Origin: Ilumatobacter sp.
GTDB lineage: Bacteria > Actinomycetota > Acidimicrobiia > Acidimicrobiales > Ilumatobacteraceae
Direction of reading: 5' to 3'
Assembly (NCBI GenBank): GCA_007693335.1
Contig: REDU01000070.1
Location: 1-64,000, forward strand
Length of the DNA stretch: 64,000 bases
In this document: positions 53,201 to 61,678 of the stretch, piece by piece
How the letters are laid out: each line of letters begins with the position of its first letter
How positions within the stretch are numbered: the stretch's first letter is position 1
Notes under the pieces: generated by a model
What the model saw: only the letters and a program-made list of their open reading frames with translations
What the model was told of the DNA's origin: nothing
The model's database searches: none
Translations under genes and position numbers: made by a program

Positions 53201-53833
53201 GTGAATCTCGTCCTCACCCTCATCGCCGTCACCGCCACCATCGTGGGCTCTGGCATGGCCCTGCCCCAGGCTCGGCATCTCGCGCGTACCCGACGGGTCG
53301 ACGGCGTGTCCGCCACATGGATCGGCGTGAGCATCGCCATCAACGGATGGTGGATCGCCTACGCGATCGCGGCCCAGGTGTGGGTGTTGCTACCGGTGTC
53401 GATCATCTCGGTCGTGCTCTACGGCACGATCGGGATCTTCTTCGGGCGCGAGGTCGGCCGCGGTGCGATCCCAGGGTTGCTGGTGGGCGGACTGGGTCTC
53501 GGGATGGTGCCCCTGCCGTTCCTGCTGGCGGGCGGGTGGGCAGTGGCCGGTGTGGTCGTGGGCCTGTGCTACGGGTTGCAGCTGGTTCCGGCCGTGGGCG
53601 CGGCGTACCGGAGCCGTGTGTTGGCGGGGATCTCGCCGGGCACCTGGATCATCGCCTGGGTCGAGTCGATGCTGTGGCTGGGGTACGGGCTCGGCGTGCT
53701 CGACGCCGCGCTCATCGCCGGCGGTGCCGTCGGTGCCGTCATGTCGGCAGCGATCCTCGTGCGCCTGGCCGTGACCGGTCACCGCCCGCTCCGGGCAGTG
53801 CGCGTGCCCGCTCGCTTCGCCCTCGCCCGCTGA
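53201..53833 (+). CDS. PQ-loop/SWEET-like membrane protein (two repeats)
   Basis: 210 aa, about seven transmembrane helices. Two PQ-loop-like repeats: VGSGMALPQARHLARTRRVD with GVSATWIGVSIAINGWW, and YGLQLVPAVGAAYRSRVLAG with ISPGTWIIAWVESMLWLGYG. Bacterial members are usually single-repeat semiSWEETs of about 90 aa, so this two-repeat form is noteworthy. Probably a facilitator for a small sugar or similar solute. GTG start; divergent from the CGNR regulator. Confidence 0.75.
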   Translation: MNLVLTLIAVTATIVGSGMALPQARHLARTRRVDGVSATWIGVSIAINGWWIAYAIAAQVWVLLPVSIISVVLYGTIGIFFGREVGRGAIPGLLVGGLGLGMVPLPFLLAGGWAVAGVVVGLCYGLQLVPAVGAAYRSRVLAGISPGTWIIAWVESMLWLGYGLGVLDAALIAGGAVGAVMSAAILVRLAVTGHRPLRAVRVPARFALAR

Positions 53834-53853
53834 GCGGGACGCTCCCGCCCGAC

Positions 53854-53899
53854 TCTGGGCTGCAGTCCCGTGAGCTGGTTCACGGAGCTGCAGCCCAGA
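53854..53899 (+). terminator. Long hairpin after the SWEET-like gene
   Basis: TCTGGGCTGCAG (53854-53865) pairs with CTGCAGCCCAGA (53888-53899) and CCGTGA (53868-53873) with TCACGG (53880-53885), a 46-nt hairpin with one internal mismatch zone and a 6-nt loop. A smaller perfect hairpin, GCGGGA-CGC-TCCCGC (53834-53848), starts at the stop codon. There is no U-tract. Confidence 0.6.
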
Positions 53900-53941
53900 C
53901 TCGATCGGACCCATCGCACCGGCGGGGCGTACCGTGCTGCC

Positions 53942-55813
53942 GTGACCGCCGAACTCACCGAACCCCTGCGGGTCGGTGCCACCGCACTCCCACTGTCGAA
54001 CCGTCCACCGCTGCGAGAACTCTGGCGGCGTGCCGGTCGGCACCGTCCGCGCATGGTGTTCGCCGGCAGCATGTCGGTGCTCAACAAGGCATGTGACATC
54101 GCACCCGAGTTGCTCATCGGTGCCGCCGTCGACGTGGTCGTGAACGAGGAGCGTTCGCTGGTCGGTCGGGTGATCGGCAGTGACGACCGCTTCACGCAAC
54201 TCTGGTTCCTGGCGTTCGTGACCGTGATCGCGTGGGTGGCCGAGTCGCTCAGCCAGTACGTCGCCCACGTCACCTGGCGGAACCTGGCCCAGCAGATCGA
54301 GCACGAGACCCGCGTCGAGACCTACCGCCACGTGCAGTCGCTCGAGGTCGGCGCCTTCGAGGACCACTCGTCGGGTGGCGTGATGACCGTGCTCAACGAC
54401 GACGTCAACCAGCTCGAGCGGTTCCTCGACGTGGGCGCCGACGAGATCATCGTGACGATCGCGAACGTGGTGTTCGTCGGGATCACGTTCGCCATCATCT
54501 CGCCCCAGCTCACCCTGCTCGCCTTCGCCCCGATCCCGGTGATCGTCGCTGGATCGCTGCTGTACCAGCGTCGCCTCCAACCCCGCTATGCCGCGGTCCG
54601 CGGCGCGGCCGGCCGCATCGCCGACACCCTGTCGAACAGCCTCGGTGGCATGTCGACCATCAAGGCGTTCAGCGGCGAGGAGCGCGAGGCGCGCCGGGTC
54701 GAGGCCGACAGCGAGTACTACCGCGAGGTCAACCGGCGCGCCATCGCTCTCTCGAGCGCCTTCATCCCGCTGATCCGCATGGCCATCCTGGCGGGGTTCA
54801 TGATGACCCTGGTGGTGGGTGGCCGTGCCACCCTGCGGGGTGAGCTGGCCGTCGGACTGTTCTCGGTGCTCGTGTTCATGACGCAACGGCTCCTCTGGCC
54901 GCTCACCCGACTCGGCGAAGTGCTCGACCTCTACCAGCGGGCGATGGCCTCGTGCCGTCGAATCTTCGGGCTGCTCGAGATGGAACCCGAGATCGTGCCC
55001 GGCTCCGCTCAGCTCCCGCTGCCGGTCCGCGGCGAGGTGCGGTTCGACCGGGTCTCGTTCGCTTACGGCGGTGGACGACCCGTCCTCGAGGATTTCGACC
55101 TCCACGTGCCGGCCGGTGAGACCCACGCGATCGTGGGGGCGACCGGCGCCGGGAAGTCGACCGTCGTGAAGCTGCTGTTGCGGCTGTACGAGCCGACCGG
55201 TGGTCGCATCACGCTCGACGGGACACCGATCGACACCCTCACGTTCGGCTCCCTGCGCGGTGCGATGGGGTTCGTGGCCCAGGACGTGTTCCTCTTCCAC
55301 GGCAGCGTCGAGGAGAACCTCGCCTACGGGCGGCCGGACGCGACCGCCGCCGAGATCCGCGCCGCCGCCGAGGCGGCCGAGGCGGCCGGGTTCATCGAGG
55401 CCCTCCCCCTGGGCTTCGACTCGATGGTGGGCGACCGCGGCCAGAAGCTCTCGGGTGGCCAGCGCCAGCGGCTCACCATCGCTCGGGCCATCGTGCGTGA
55501 CCCCGCCGTGCTCGTGCTCGACGAGGCCACGTCAGCGGTCGACAACGAGACCGAGGCCGCCATCCAGCGCTCGCTGGCCACGGTGTCGGCCGATCGCACC
55601 ACGATCATCATCGCCCACCGCCTGTCGACGGTTCGTCACGCCCACCGCATCCATGTGATGGAGGCCGGACGAATCATCGAGTCGGGCACCCATGACCAAC
55701 TCGTCGACGACGGCGGGCTCTACGCGGCGCTGTGGAGAGTGCAGACTGGCGAGGCATTGGGAGCAACGACAGAGGCGTTGGCAGCAACGACGGAGGAGCA
55801 CACGTGGAGCTGA
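53942..55813 (+). CDS. ABC exporter, fused permease and ATPase
   Basis: About 623 aa. N-terminal six-helix membrane domain (ITFAIISPQLTLLAFAPIPV; FIPLIRMAILAGFMMTLVVG) and C-terminal ATPase with Walker A VGATGAGKSTVVKLL, the Q-loop FVAQDVFLF, signature LSGGQRQRLTIARAI, and Walker B AVLVLDEATS. Probably homodimeric; cargo unknown. GTG 53942 is chosen because the GTG at 53870 falls inside a terminator-like hairpin. The last 20 residues hold a 21-nt imperfect direct repeat (55751-55792). Its end overlaps the SDR fusion gene. Confidence 0.88.
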   Translation: MTAELTEPLRVGATALPLSNRPPLRELWRRAGRHRPRMVFAGSMSVLNKACDIAPELLIGAAVDVVVNEERSLVGRVIGSDDRFTQLWFLAFVTVIAWVAESLSQYVAHVTWRNLAQQIEHETRVETYRHVQSLEVGAFEDHSSGGVMTVLNDDVNQLERFLDVGADEIIVTIANVVFVGITFAIISPQLTLLAFAPIPVIVAGSLLYQRRLQPRYAAVRGAAGRIADTLSNSLGGMSTIKAFSGEEREARRVEADSEYYREVNRRAIALSSAFIPLIRMAILAGFMMTLVVGGRATLRGELAVGLFSVLVFMTQRLLWPLTRLGEVLDLYQRAMASCRRIFGLLEMEPEIVPGSAQLPLPVRGEVRFDRVSFAYGGGRPVLEDFDLHVPAGETHAIVGATGAGKSTVVKLLLRLYEPTGGRITLDGTPIDTLTFGSLRGAMGFVAQDVFLFHGSVEENLAYGRPDATAAEIRAAAEAAEAAGFIEALPLGFDSMVGDRGQKLSGGQRQRLTIARAIVRDPAVLVLDEATSAVDNETEAAIQRSLATVSADRTTIIIAHRLSTVRHAHRIHVMEAGRIIESGTHDQLVDDGGLYAALWRVQTGEALGATTEALAATTEEHTWS

Positions 55814-58356
55814 ACGGACGACGGGTGGTGGTCACCGGGGCCTCCCAGGGGATCGGTGAACAGTTGGCGCTGCGGTTCGCCCAGCGTGGCGCAGAGGTGT
55901 TGGTGGTGGCCCGCTCGGCCGACAGGTTGCGGGCCGTGGCCGAGCGCACGGGCGGATCGTGGATCGCCGCCGATCTCACCGATGCCGAGCAGGTCGACTC
56001 GTTGGTCGAGCGCTGCATCGAGCGCCTCGGTCACGTCGATGTCTGGGTGAACAACGCGGGGGTGGAGACCGACGACGCCTTCGTGCACGTCGATCGTGCC
56101 GACCTGCGCAACCTCGCCCGCCTCAACTTCGAGGCGACGCTGCTGCTGACACGCGACGTACTGCCCCACATGATCCGTCGCGGCGGCGGACACGTGGTGC
56201 AGATCAGCTCGGTGAGCGGGACGGCGTCGTTCCCCGGGCTCGCTGCGTACGCCGGGAGCAAGGCCGGCATCACGAACTTCACCGAGATACTGCGCCTCGA
56301 ACTCGAGGGGTACGACATCGGCCTGACCGTCGTGGCCCCCGGCCCGGTCGCCACCGACATGTGGGAGCGGATCGAGGAGGATGGCGACGGCTGGAGCGAG
56401 CCGGCGCTGCGCCGGTTCCGGCGCCTGTTCTTCCTGCCGAAGGTCGATCCCGCCGATCTGGCCGCTGATGTCGTGACGGCGGTCGAGCGTGGCAGGCGGT
56501 TCGTGCGTCCCAAGAAGCGGTACGGCATCTATCACGTGCTCAACAACCTGCCACGACGACTGGTCGAGATCGCGATGACGGGCGTTCGGATGCCACCGTT
56601 GCGGGTGGGGGAGGCCGAGCGATCGACCTGGCAGCCGATCTGGGTGATCGACAACCCACCGAGCCGTGACTGGACGCTCTACACCCGCGGCAATGTGGGC
56701 GAGGTCTTCCCCGAGGTGGTGCTCCCGCTCACGTGGAGCCTGTTCGGGGGTGCGGCCGAGCGCGGCTGGAAGCAGGCGTTCGAACAGATGGGCCTGTTGA
56801 TGCCGGGAGACCTCGACCCCGAGGAGGAGTTCGTGGTCCTCGGCGTGTTCGGCGGCTACTGCTACATCAACGCCAGCTACGTCAGGTTGCTCGGCGTGCG
56901 CGCCCCCGGAGGCACGGTCGACGCGATCGACACGATCTTCTTCGGGGAGTCCGATGCGCCGAGCTACCGGTCCGCCCCCGGCCACACGAACCGCCGGAGC
57001 ACCCTGCGTCTCGCCCGCACGGTGCTGCGACTGCTCGGCACCACCGAGGTGCCCGGGCTGCTCGACGACCAGGCCGAGGTGGCCGCGTTCGTGAGCCGCA
57101 CGCCCGGGGACGACGCCGCCGACGAGGAACTGCTCGCCCACCTCCGCGAGCTGGCGCCGCTGTTCGAGCGGCTCTTCGCCCGACACATCGACAACACCTT
57201 CTCGGTGGCGTTGGTGTCGGGTGCGCTGTCGGATCTGTGCGCCAAGGCCGGACACGCGGACCAGCTCGTGACGTTGCTGGGCGGGATCGGCGACGTGGAG
57301 TCCGCCGCACCATCGGCGGCCATGTGGGAACTCGCCGTGGCCGCCCAGCGGACACCCGTCGTGGCGGCCGCGTTCGATGGCGCGCTGGCCGACGGGTTCG
57401 AGGGTCTGCTCGAGCGGCTGCGCGCCGAACCGGACGCGGGCGCGTGGCTCGAGCGGTTCGATCGCTTCCTCGAGCAGTTCGGATCCCGCGGGCCGAACGA
57501 GTGGGACATGGGATCCGACCCATGGGAGTTCCGACCCGAGTTGGCGCTGGCAGCCATCGACCGGATGCGCACTGCCGACCCCGAACACGAACCCGCCCGC
57601 CAGGTGGAGCGCCTCGTCCGCGAACGAGCTGCCGCCGTCGAGCGGGTGCGGTCGTCGTTGAACCCGGTCGACCGCTTCCAGTTCGACAAGGCACTGCGAG
57701 CGACCACGCTGTTCTCCCAGGCCCGCGAGCGCTCGAAGACCACGGTGATCCTGGCCGTGCACGGTGCCCGACGGGCCCAGCGCGAGCTGGCTCGCCGCAT
57801 GGCCGATCGCGGTGGACCCACCGAGCGTTGGCTCACCTGTCTGCTGACCGACACCGAGTTCCAGGCGGCCCTCGCCGATCCGGGGTCGTACGCCGAGCTC
57901 ATCGCGAGCCGCGCCGAGCAGCATCGTGACCTGTCGGGCCGGGTCCCTCCGTTCATCGTCGAGGGTGAGGTGCCCGACTCGGCCACGTGGGCGGAGCGCT
58001 CCGACGTGGGCCAGCCGGTGTCGGTGGGTGAGACACTCCGAGGCATCGCCGGGTGTTCGGGTGTGGCCCGTGGTCGGGCACGCGTCGTGCTCGATCCGGG
58101 TCATCCCGGCGACATCGGCCCCGGTGACGTCCTCGTGGCCCCCATCACCGACCCGTCGTGGACGCCACTGTTCCTGGCCGTCGATGCCGTCGTGGTGGAC
58201 GTGGGCGCCACGATGAGCCACGCGGTGATCGTCTCGCGCGAACTCGGGATCCCGTGTGTGGTCTCGGCGGTGGGGGCCACCCGACGGATCCCCGACGGCG
58301 CCGTCGTGGAGGTGGACGGCAACACCGGGGTGGTGACGGTGGTCGAGTTGCCCTGA
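55804..58356 (+). CDS. Fusion: SDR dehydrogenase + PEP-synthase-like middle and phospho-His domains
   Basis: 850 aa. Residues 1-260 are a classical SDR: TGASQGIGEQLALRFAQRGA, NNAG at 83-86, and catalytic Tyr149-x-x-x-Lys153 in AAYAGSKAGITNF. About 290-770 is a helical domain like the middle part of rifampin phosphotransferase/PEP synthase-like proteins. About 775-850 is the swivelling phospho-His domain VGATMSHAVIVSRELGIPCV (His806), preceded by GDVLVAPITDPSWTPLF. The N-terminal ATP-grasp domain is absent, so it cannot form phospho-His from ATP by itself as known relatives do. GTG 55804 has GGAGGAG five nt upstream and overlaps the ABC exporter end. Confidence 0.8.
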   Translation: MELNGRRVVVTGASQGIGEQLALRFAQRGAEVLVVARSADRLRAVAERTGGSWIAADLTDAEQVDSLVERCIERLGHVDVWVNNAGVETDDAFVHVDRADLRNLARLNFEATLLLTRDVLPHMIRRGGGHVVQISSVSGTASFPGLAAYAGSKAGITNFTEILRLELEGYDIGLTVVAPGPVATDMWERIEEDGDGWSEPALRRFRRLFFLPKVDPADLAADVVTAVERGRRFVRPKKRYGIYHVLNNLPRRLVEIAMTGVRMPPLRVGEAERSTWQPIWVIDNPPSRDWTLYTRGNVGEVFPEVVLPLTWSLFGGAAERGWKQAFEQMGLLMPGDLDPEEEFVVLGVFGGYCYINASYVRLLGVRAPGGTVDAIDTIFFGESDAPSYRSAPGHTNRRSTLRLARTVLRLLGTTEVPGLLDDQAEVAAFVSRTPGDDAADEELLAHLRELAPLFERLFARHIDNTFSVALVSGALSDLCAKAGHADQLVTLLGGIGDVESAAPSAAMWELAVAAQRTPVVAAAFDGALADGFEGLLERLRAEPDAGAWLERFDRFLEQFGSRGPNEWDMGSDPWEFRPELALAAIDRMRTADPEHEPARQVERLVRERAAAVERVRSSLNPVDRFQFDKALRATTLFSQARERSKTTVILAVHGARRAQRELARRMADRGGPTERWLTCLLTDTEFQAALADPGSYAELIASRAEQHRDLSGRVPPFIVEGEVPDSATWAERSDVGQPVSVGETLRGIAGCSGVARGRARVVLDPGHPGDIGPGDVLVAPITDPSWTPLFLAVDAVVVDVGATMSHAVIVSRELGIPCVVSAVGATRRIPDGAVVEVDGNTGVVTVVELP

Positions 58357-58368
58357 CATGCTCGGGTC

Positions 58369-59106
58369 ATGAACGAACACCGAATCGACCTCATCACGTC
58401 CGACGGAGAGATGCCCACGTTCATCGTGCACCCCGAGCACGACGGTCCCCATCCGGTCGTGCTCTACCTCATGGATGCACCCAGCATCCGTCCGGCGCTG
58501 CACGACATGGCGACCCGCCTCGCGAGCGCCGGGTACTACGTGATGATGCCGTATCTGTTCTACCGGGGTGGTCCGTTCCGGGAGTTCACCCTCAGTGACG
58601 AGGACATGCACGCCCGCCAGGAGCTGATGGGCACGATCACACCCACCAACATCGTGGGTGATGCCGAGGCGATGCTGGCCCACGCCGCCACTGATCCGGC
58701 GGCGCACGACGGCGACATCGGGGCCGTCGGGTTCTGCATGAGCGGTGGACTGGTCGTCTCGCTCGCTCGGGCGCTGCCCGATCGGGTCGCGGCGGCGGCG
58801 TCGATCCACGGCGCGTGGATGGTGCGCGACAGCGACGACTCCCCGCACCTCGGCCTCGACACGGTTCGCGCCGAGATCTACATGGCATGGGTGGATGACG
58901 ATGCGACGGCCCCGCCCGAGACGATCCCACCGATGCGCGACGCCCTCGACGCGGCCGGTGTCACCTACACCATCGATCTCATCACCGACGCCGAGCACGG
59001 GTTCGCGCCGGCCGGTCCCCGGTACGACCGCAGCGCATCCGAACTGCACTGGGAGCGGGTGCACTCGCTGTTCCGTCGTCGCCTCTGGGGGGAGCACGAC
59101 GGTTGA
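58369..59106 (+). CDS. Dienelactone hydrolase family protein
   Basis: 245 aa alpha/beta hydrolase. The nucleophile elbow is GAVGFCMSGGLVVSLARALP with Cys in place of Ser, as in dienelactone hydrolases; the Asp lies in IYMAWVDDDATAP and the His in DAEHGFAPAGPRYD. It hydrolyses a lactone or ester of unknown origin. ATG start 12 nt after the SDR fusion stop, so probably co-transcribed; its stop overlaps the following sulfotransferase-like gene. Confidence 0.88.
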   Translation: MNEHRIDLITSDGEMPTFIVHPEHDGPHPVVLYLMDAPSIRPALHDMATRLASAGYYVMMPYLFYRGGPFREFTLSDEDMHARQELMGTITPTNIVGDAEAMLAHAATDPAAHDGDIGAVGFCMSGGLVVSLARALPDRVAAAASIHGAWMVRDSDDSPHLGLDTVRAEIYMAWVDDDATAPPETIPPMRDALDAAGVTYTIDLITDAEHGFAPAGPRYDRSASELHWERVHSLFRRRLWGEHDG

Positions 59107-59855
59107 GCCATCCGATCACCGTCTGCTGGACGGTGCCGCGCAGCGTCTCGACCTCGTTCGAGCGGATGGTGATGGAACGGGGCGACCACATCGTGTTCGA
59201 CGAGCCGTATTCGCGCAGCTACTACTTCGGACCGGATCGTCGGTCCCACCGCTACGCCGAACGGGACACCGAGCACGACGCGTCCGCGATCACCGCGGAG
59301 CTGGTGCAGGCGGCCGAGCGCGCGCCCGTGTTCGTGAAGGACATGGCGTACCACGCGATCGATCTGGTGCCCCACGACGTGCTCACCGGGTTCCGGCACT
59401 GCTTCGTGATCCGGCATCCGGTCGCCACACTGCGGTCGCTGGCCGCCACCTGGCCCGACTTCACCGACGAGGAAGCAGGGTGGACGTCGCTCGACCGCAT
59501 GGCCGATCTCGTCGAGCGTTCGGACCGACCACTGGTGGTGGTCGACTCCGAGCGACTGTGCGCCCATCCGCCCACGGTGGTGGCGGCGTGGTGCGACGCG
59601 ATGGATCTGGAGTTCGACCCCACGGCGCTCACCTGGGAGGCGGGCATGCGACCCGAGTGGGAGCTGTGGCGGGAGTGGCACACGTCGTCGGCTGCTGCCA
59701 CCGGCTTCCGGCCGTTGCGCGTCGAGCGCGAGCTGGCCGACCACGACGACGGACGGGTCATCCGGGCCGTCGTGGCAGCCCTACCGGTGTACGAGCGTCT
59801 CGCTGCTCGAGCACTCCCGATGGACGCTCAGGTCACGACGTCAGGAACGTCGTGA
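59103..59855 (+). CDS. Sulfotransferase-like protein
   Basis: 250 aa. N-terminal P-loop-like PAPS site TVCWTVPRSVSTSFERMVME (the PRSxST form), and the 3'-phosphate site FRHCFVIRHPVATLRSLAAT. These are the two motifs of bacterial sulfotransferase-like proteins. It may move sulfate from PAPS to an alcohol, though the family also holds uncharacterised members. TTG start overlapping the previous stop (TTGA) is unusual but gives the only full-length N-terminus. Its end overlaps the convergent hydrolase by 23 bp. Confidence 0.75.
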   Translation: MSHPITVCWTVPRSVSTSFERMVMERGDHIVFDEPYSRSYYFGPDRRSHRYAERDTEHDASAITAELVQAAERAPVFVKDMAYHAIDLVPHDVLTGFRHCFVIRHPVATLRSLAATWPDFTDEEAGWTSLDRMADLVERSDRPLVVVDSERLCAHPPTVVAAWCDAMDLEFDPTALTWEAGMRPEWELWREWHTSSAAATGFRPLRVERELADHDDGRVIRAVVAALPVYERLAARALPMDAQVTTSGTS

Positions 59856-60633
59856 TGTCGGGGAACGCCCTGGCGTCCTGGTACACGAAGAGGTGACCGC
59901 CCTCGTAGCGGCGGAGCTCGCTGTCGGGGATGCGCTCGTGCATGGCCTGGCTGTTCGAAGGCGGAGCGACACCGTCGAACTCACCGCACGCGATCAGCGT
60001 CGGGCAGGCGATGCGCTCGAGCCGGTCCCACACGTCGTGGTACCGCCGGGCCTCGAGTTGCAGGCGCTCGCCCAGACGTTGCTCGTCGGTCCTCGGCGCG
60101 GCGGCGCGCTCGGCCATCATCTCGGCGATCGCCCGGTCGGCAGGATGATCGCGCAACCATCCCTCGTCGAAGCGGGTGTCGAGGTCGCGCAGTGAGATGC
60201 GTGTCCGCTCCTCGGGTGGGAGGTCGACCAGCTCGTGGAGCGGAGAGCTCGACCCGCCGGCGCCACCGGGCGATGTGCACACCAGTGCCAGGCGCTCGAG
60301 CCGCTCCGGATGTGTCACCGCGAGTTCCTGGGCCACCATGCCGCCGAAGCTGATGCCGAACACGGCACAGGTGTCCCATCCGACGTGGTCGAGCAGGGCA
60401 GCGGCATCGGTGGCGTAGTCGGCCATCGTGGGGGGTTCGTTCGTGTACGGGAGTCCCGTGCGACCGAGCCCGCGCTGGTCGTGAACCAGCACGTCGGCGT
60501 GGCGTGCCAACCGGTCGATCAGCGGCGCCGTCCCCTCGATCGTGCCGCCTGAGCCGTTGAGGACGAGCAACCGACGGCCCTCGCCCCGCTGCTCGTAGTA
60601 CAGGTCGAGATCGGCGAGTGAGAGGGTCGGCAC
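59833..60633 (-). CDS. Alpha/beta-fold hydrolase
   Basis: 266 aa, GTG start. Complete catalytic set: oxyanion region LLVLNGSGGTIEGTAP, nucleophile Ser in CAVFGISFGGMVAQELAV, Asp in ACGEFDGVAPP and His in YEGGHLFVYQD. Resembles 3-oxoadipate enol-lactonase/haloperoxidase-type hydrolases; the substrate is not evident. Unlike the fused hydrolase domain at 32560-35388, the Ser is intact. Convergent with the sulfotransferase-like gene. Confidence 0.87.
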   Translation of the reverse strand: MPTLSLADLDLYYEQRGEGRRLLVLNGSGGTIEGTAPLIDRLARHADVLVHDQRGLGRTGLPYTNEPPTMADYATDAAALLDHVGWDTCAVFGISFGGMVAQELAVTHPERLERLALVCTSPGGAGGSSSPLHELVDLPPEERTRISLRDLDTRFDEGWLRDHPADRAIAEMMAERAAAPRTDEQRLGERLQLEARRYHDVWDRLERIACPTLIACGEFDGVAPPSNSQAMHERIPDSELRRYEGGHLFVYQDARAFPDITTFLTS

Positions 60634-60690
60634 GTGATCGGACCGTAGCGCCCGAGCGGCGACCGGTCAGGTCGCCGGTCAAGTCGCCGG

Positions 60691-61086
60691 TCAGGGCCGG
60701 TGGGGCCCGTGCGGGAGCAGCTCACCCACGGTGGACGAGGCCGATTCGCCAGCGGGATCGCTCACGAACACCTCCACGGTCGGTCCACCCAGCTCGAGCG
60801 CCACCTGCAGGCATGCTCCGCAGGGGTATGTCAGCCGGCCGTTGGTGCGCTTCGCCACCAGCGCCAGCGCCGTCGGTCGCTCACCCGCGGTCGACACGGC
60901 GAACAGCGCGACCCGTTCGGCGCACATCGCCAGCCCGAGCGAGACGTTCTCCACGAGCGCGCCGGGCACGATGCTGCCACGGTCGGTCCGCACGGCGGCC
61001 CCCATCGCGAAGCCCGAGTACGGCACGTAGGCACGGGCTCGGGCCGCGACGGCTTCGTCGAGCAACAGCGGGTCGATCACGGGCAT
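60691..61086 (-). CDS. cdd: Cytidine deaminase
   Basis: 131 aa, the length of homotetrameric cytidine deaminases. Zinc and catalytic residues: Cys-Ala-Glu in GLAMCAERVALFAVS, and Cys-Gly-Ala-Cys in LTYPCGACLQVALEL. N-terminal YVPYSGFAMGAAVRTDRG matches the substrate loop. Converts cytidine and deoxycytidine to uridines in pyrimidine salvage. The C-terminus (SSTVGELLPHGPHRP) is family-typical. ATG 61086 or the GTG one codon before is the start. Confidence 0.92.
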   Translation of the reverse strand: MPVIDPLLLDEAVAARARAYVPYSGFAMGAAVRTDRGSIVPGALVENVSLGLAMCAERVALFAVSTAGERPTALALVAKRTNGRLTYPCGACLQVALELGGPTVEVFVSDPAGESASSTVGELLPHGPHRP

Positions 61087-61116
61087 CACCGTACTGCGCG
61101 ATGCGGGGGCGTCGAG

Positions 61117-61521
61117 CTACCCCTCGACAACGATGGTGCCGGTCATCGACGGGTGGAACTCGCAGAAGAACGCGTACTCGCCGGGTTCGTCGAAGGTGAA
61201 GCTGAAGGTGTCGCCACCGGCGAGCACACCCGAGTCGAACACGTCGTCCACCGAGGTCCAGGTGTGCTGGGCGCTGTCGTCGTTGCGGACCACCACCGTG
61301 GTGCCCGCCGCGACGGTTCCGACACCGGTGAACGCGAAGCCCGAGATCACGATCTCCGCGGTCGCGGCATCGGTGGCGTCCGGATCGACCGCGCCGTCGG
61401 CGTCGGTCTCGATCACCCTCGCCGCATCGCCGTCGTCGTCACCACCGCATGCCATCGGGATCAGGAGGAGTCCCGCTGCCAGCGCGAGCGTTGCGGATCG
61501 GTCACGTCGGAGAATGGCCAT
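61117..61521 (-). CDS. Cupredoxin (plastocyanin/azurin-like) lipoprotein
   Basis: 134 aa. Signal peptide with lipobox (LALAAGLLLIPMACGGDDD), then a single cupredoxin domain: FAFTGVGTVAAGTTVVVRND, and copper ligands His in SAQHTWTSVDD plus Cys-His-Met in YAFFCEFHPSMTGTIVV. Type 1 copper protein expected to carry electrons at the outer membrane face. No redox partner gene is adjacent. Divergent from the SulP gene. Confidence 0.9.
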   Translation of the reverse strand: MAILRRDRSATLALAAGLLLIPMACGGDDDGDAARVIETDADGAVDPDATDAATAEIVISGFAFTGVGTVAAGTTVVVRNDDSAQHTWTSVDDVFDSGVLAGGDTFSFTFDEPGEYAFFCEFHPSMTGTIVVEG

Positions 61522-61642
61522 ACCCGAGGGTACGTCGGGTTCGACGTCTCGTCACGTCGCCACCGGGCCGGCCCCGCCGTCGTCCTGTCTGTGGTGGATG
61601 CCCGGATCCGCTGGTTCGGCGCGGACAGTTCGGGGTGGGGGG

Positions 61643-61671
61643 TTGCATCGGGGATGAAATGTACGTACTAT
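61643..61671 (+). promoter_or_regulatory. Promoter of the SulP-carbonic anhydrase operon, probably leaderless
   Basis: A -35 TTGCAT (61643-61648), 17-nt spacer and -10 TACTAT (61666-61671) put the transcript start at about 61678-61679, on the A of the SulP ATG. No ribosome binding site lies before that ATG, which fits a leaderless mRNA. Confidence 0.6.
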
Positions 61672-61678
61672 TCCAGAT

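Noticed and set aside
55720-59097. Very long minus-strand open frame (over 1100 codons)
   Set aside because: Shadow of the SDR fusion and dienelactone hydrolase genes. The plus-strand frames have clear domains; this one is His/Gly/Arg-rich without motifs.
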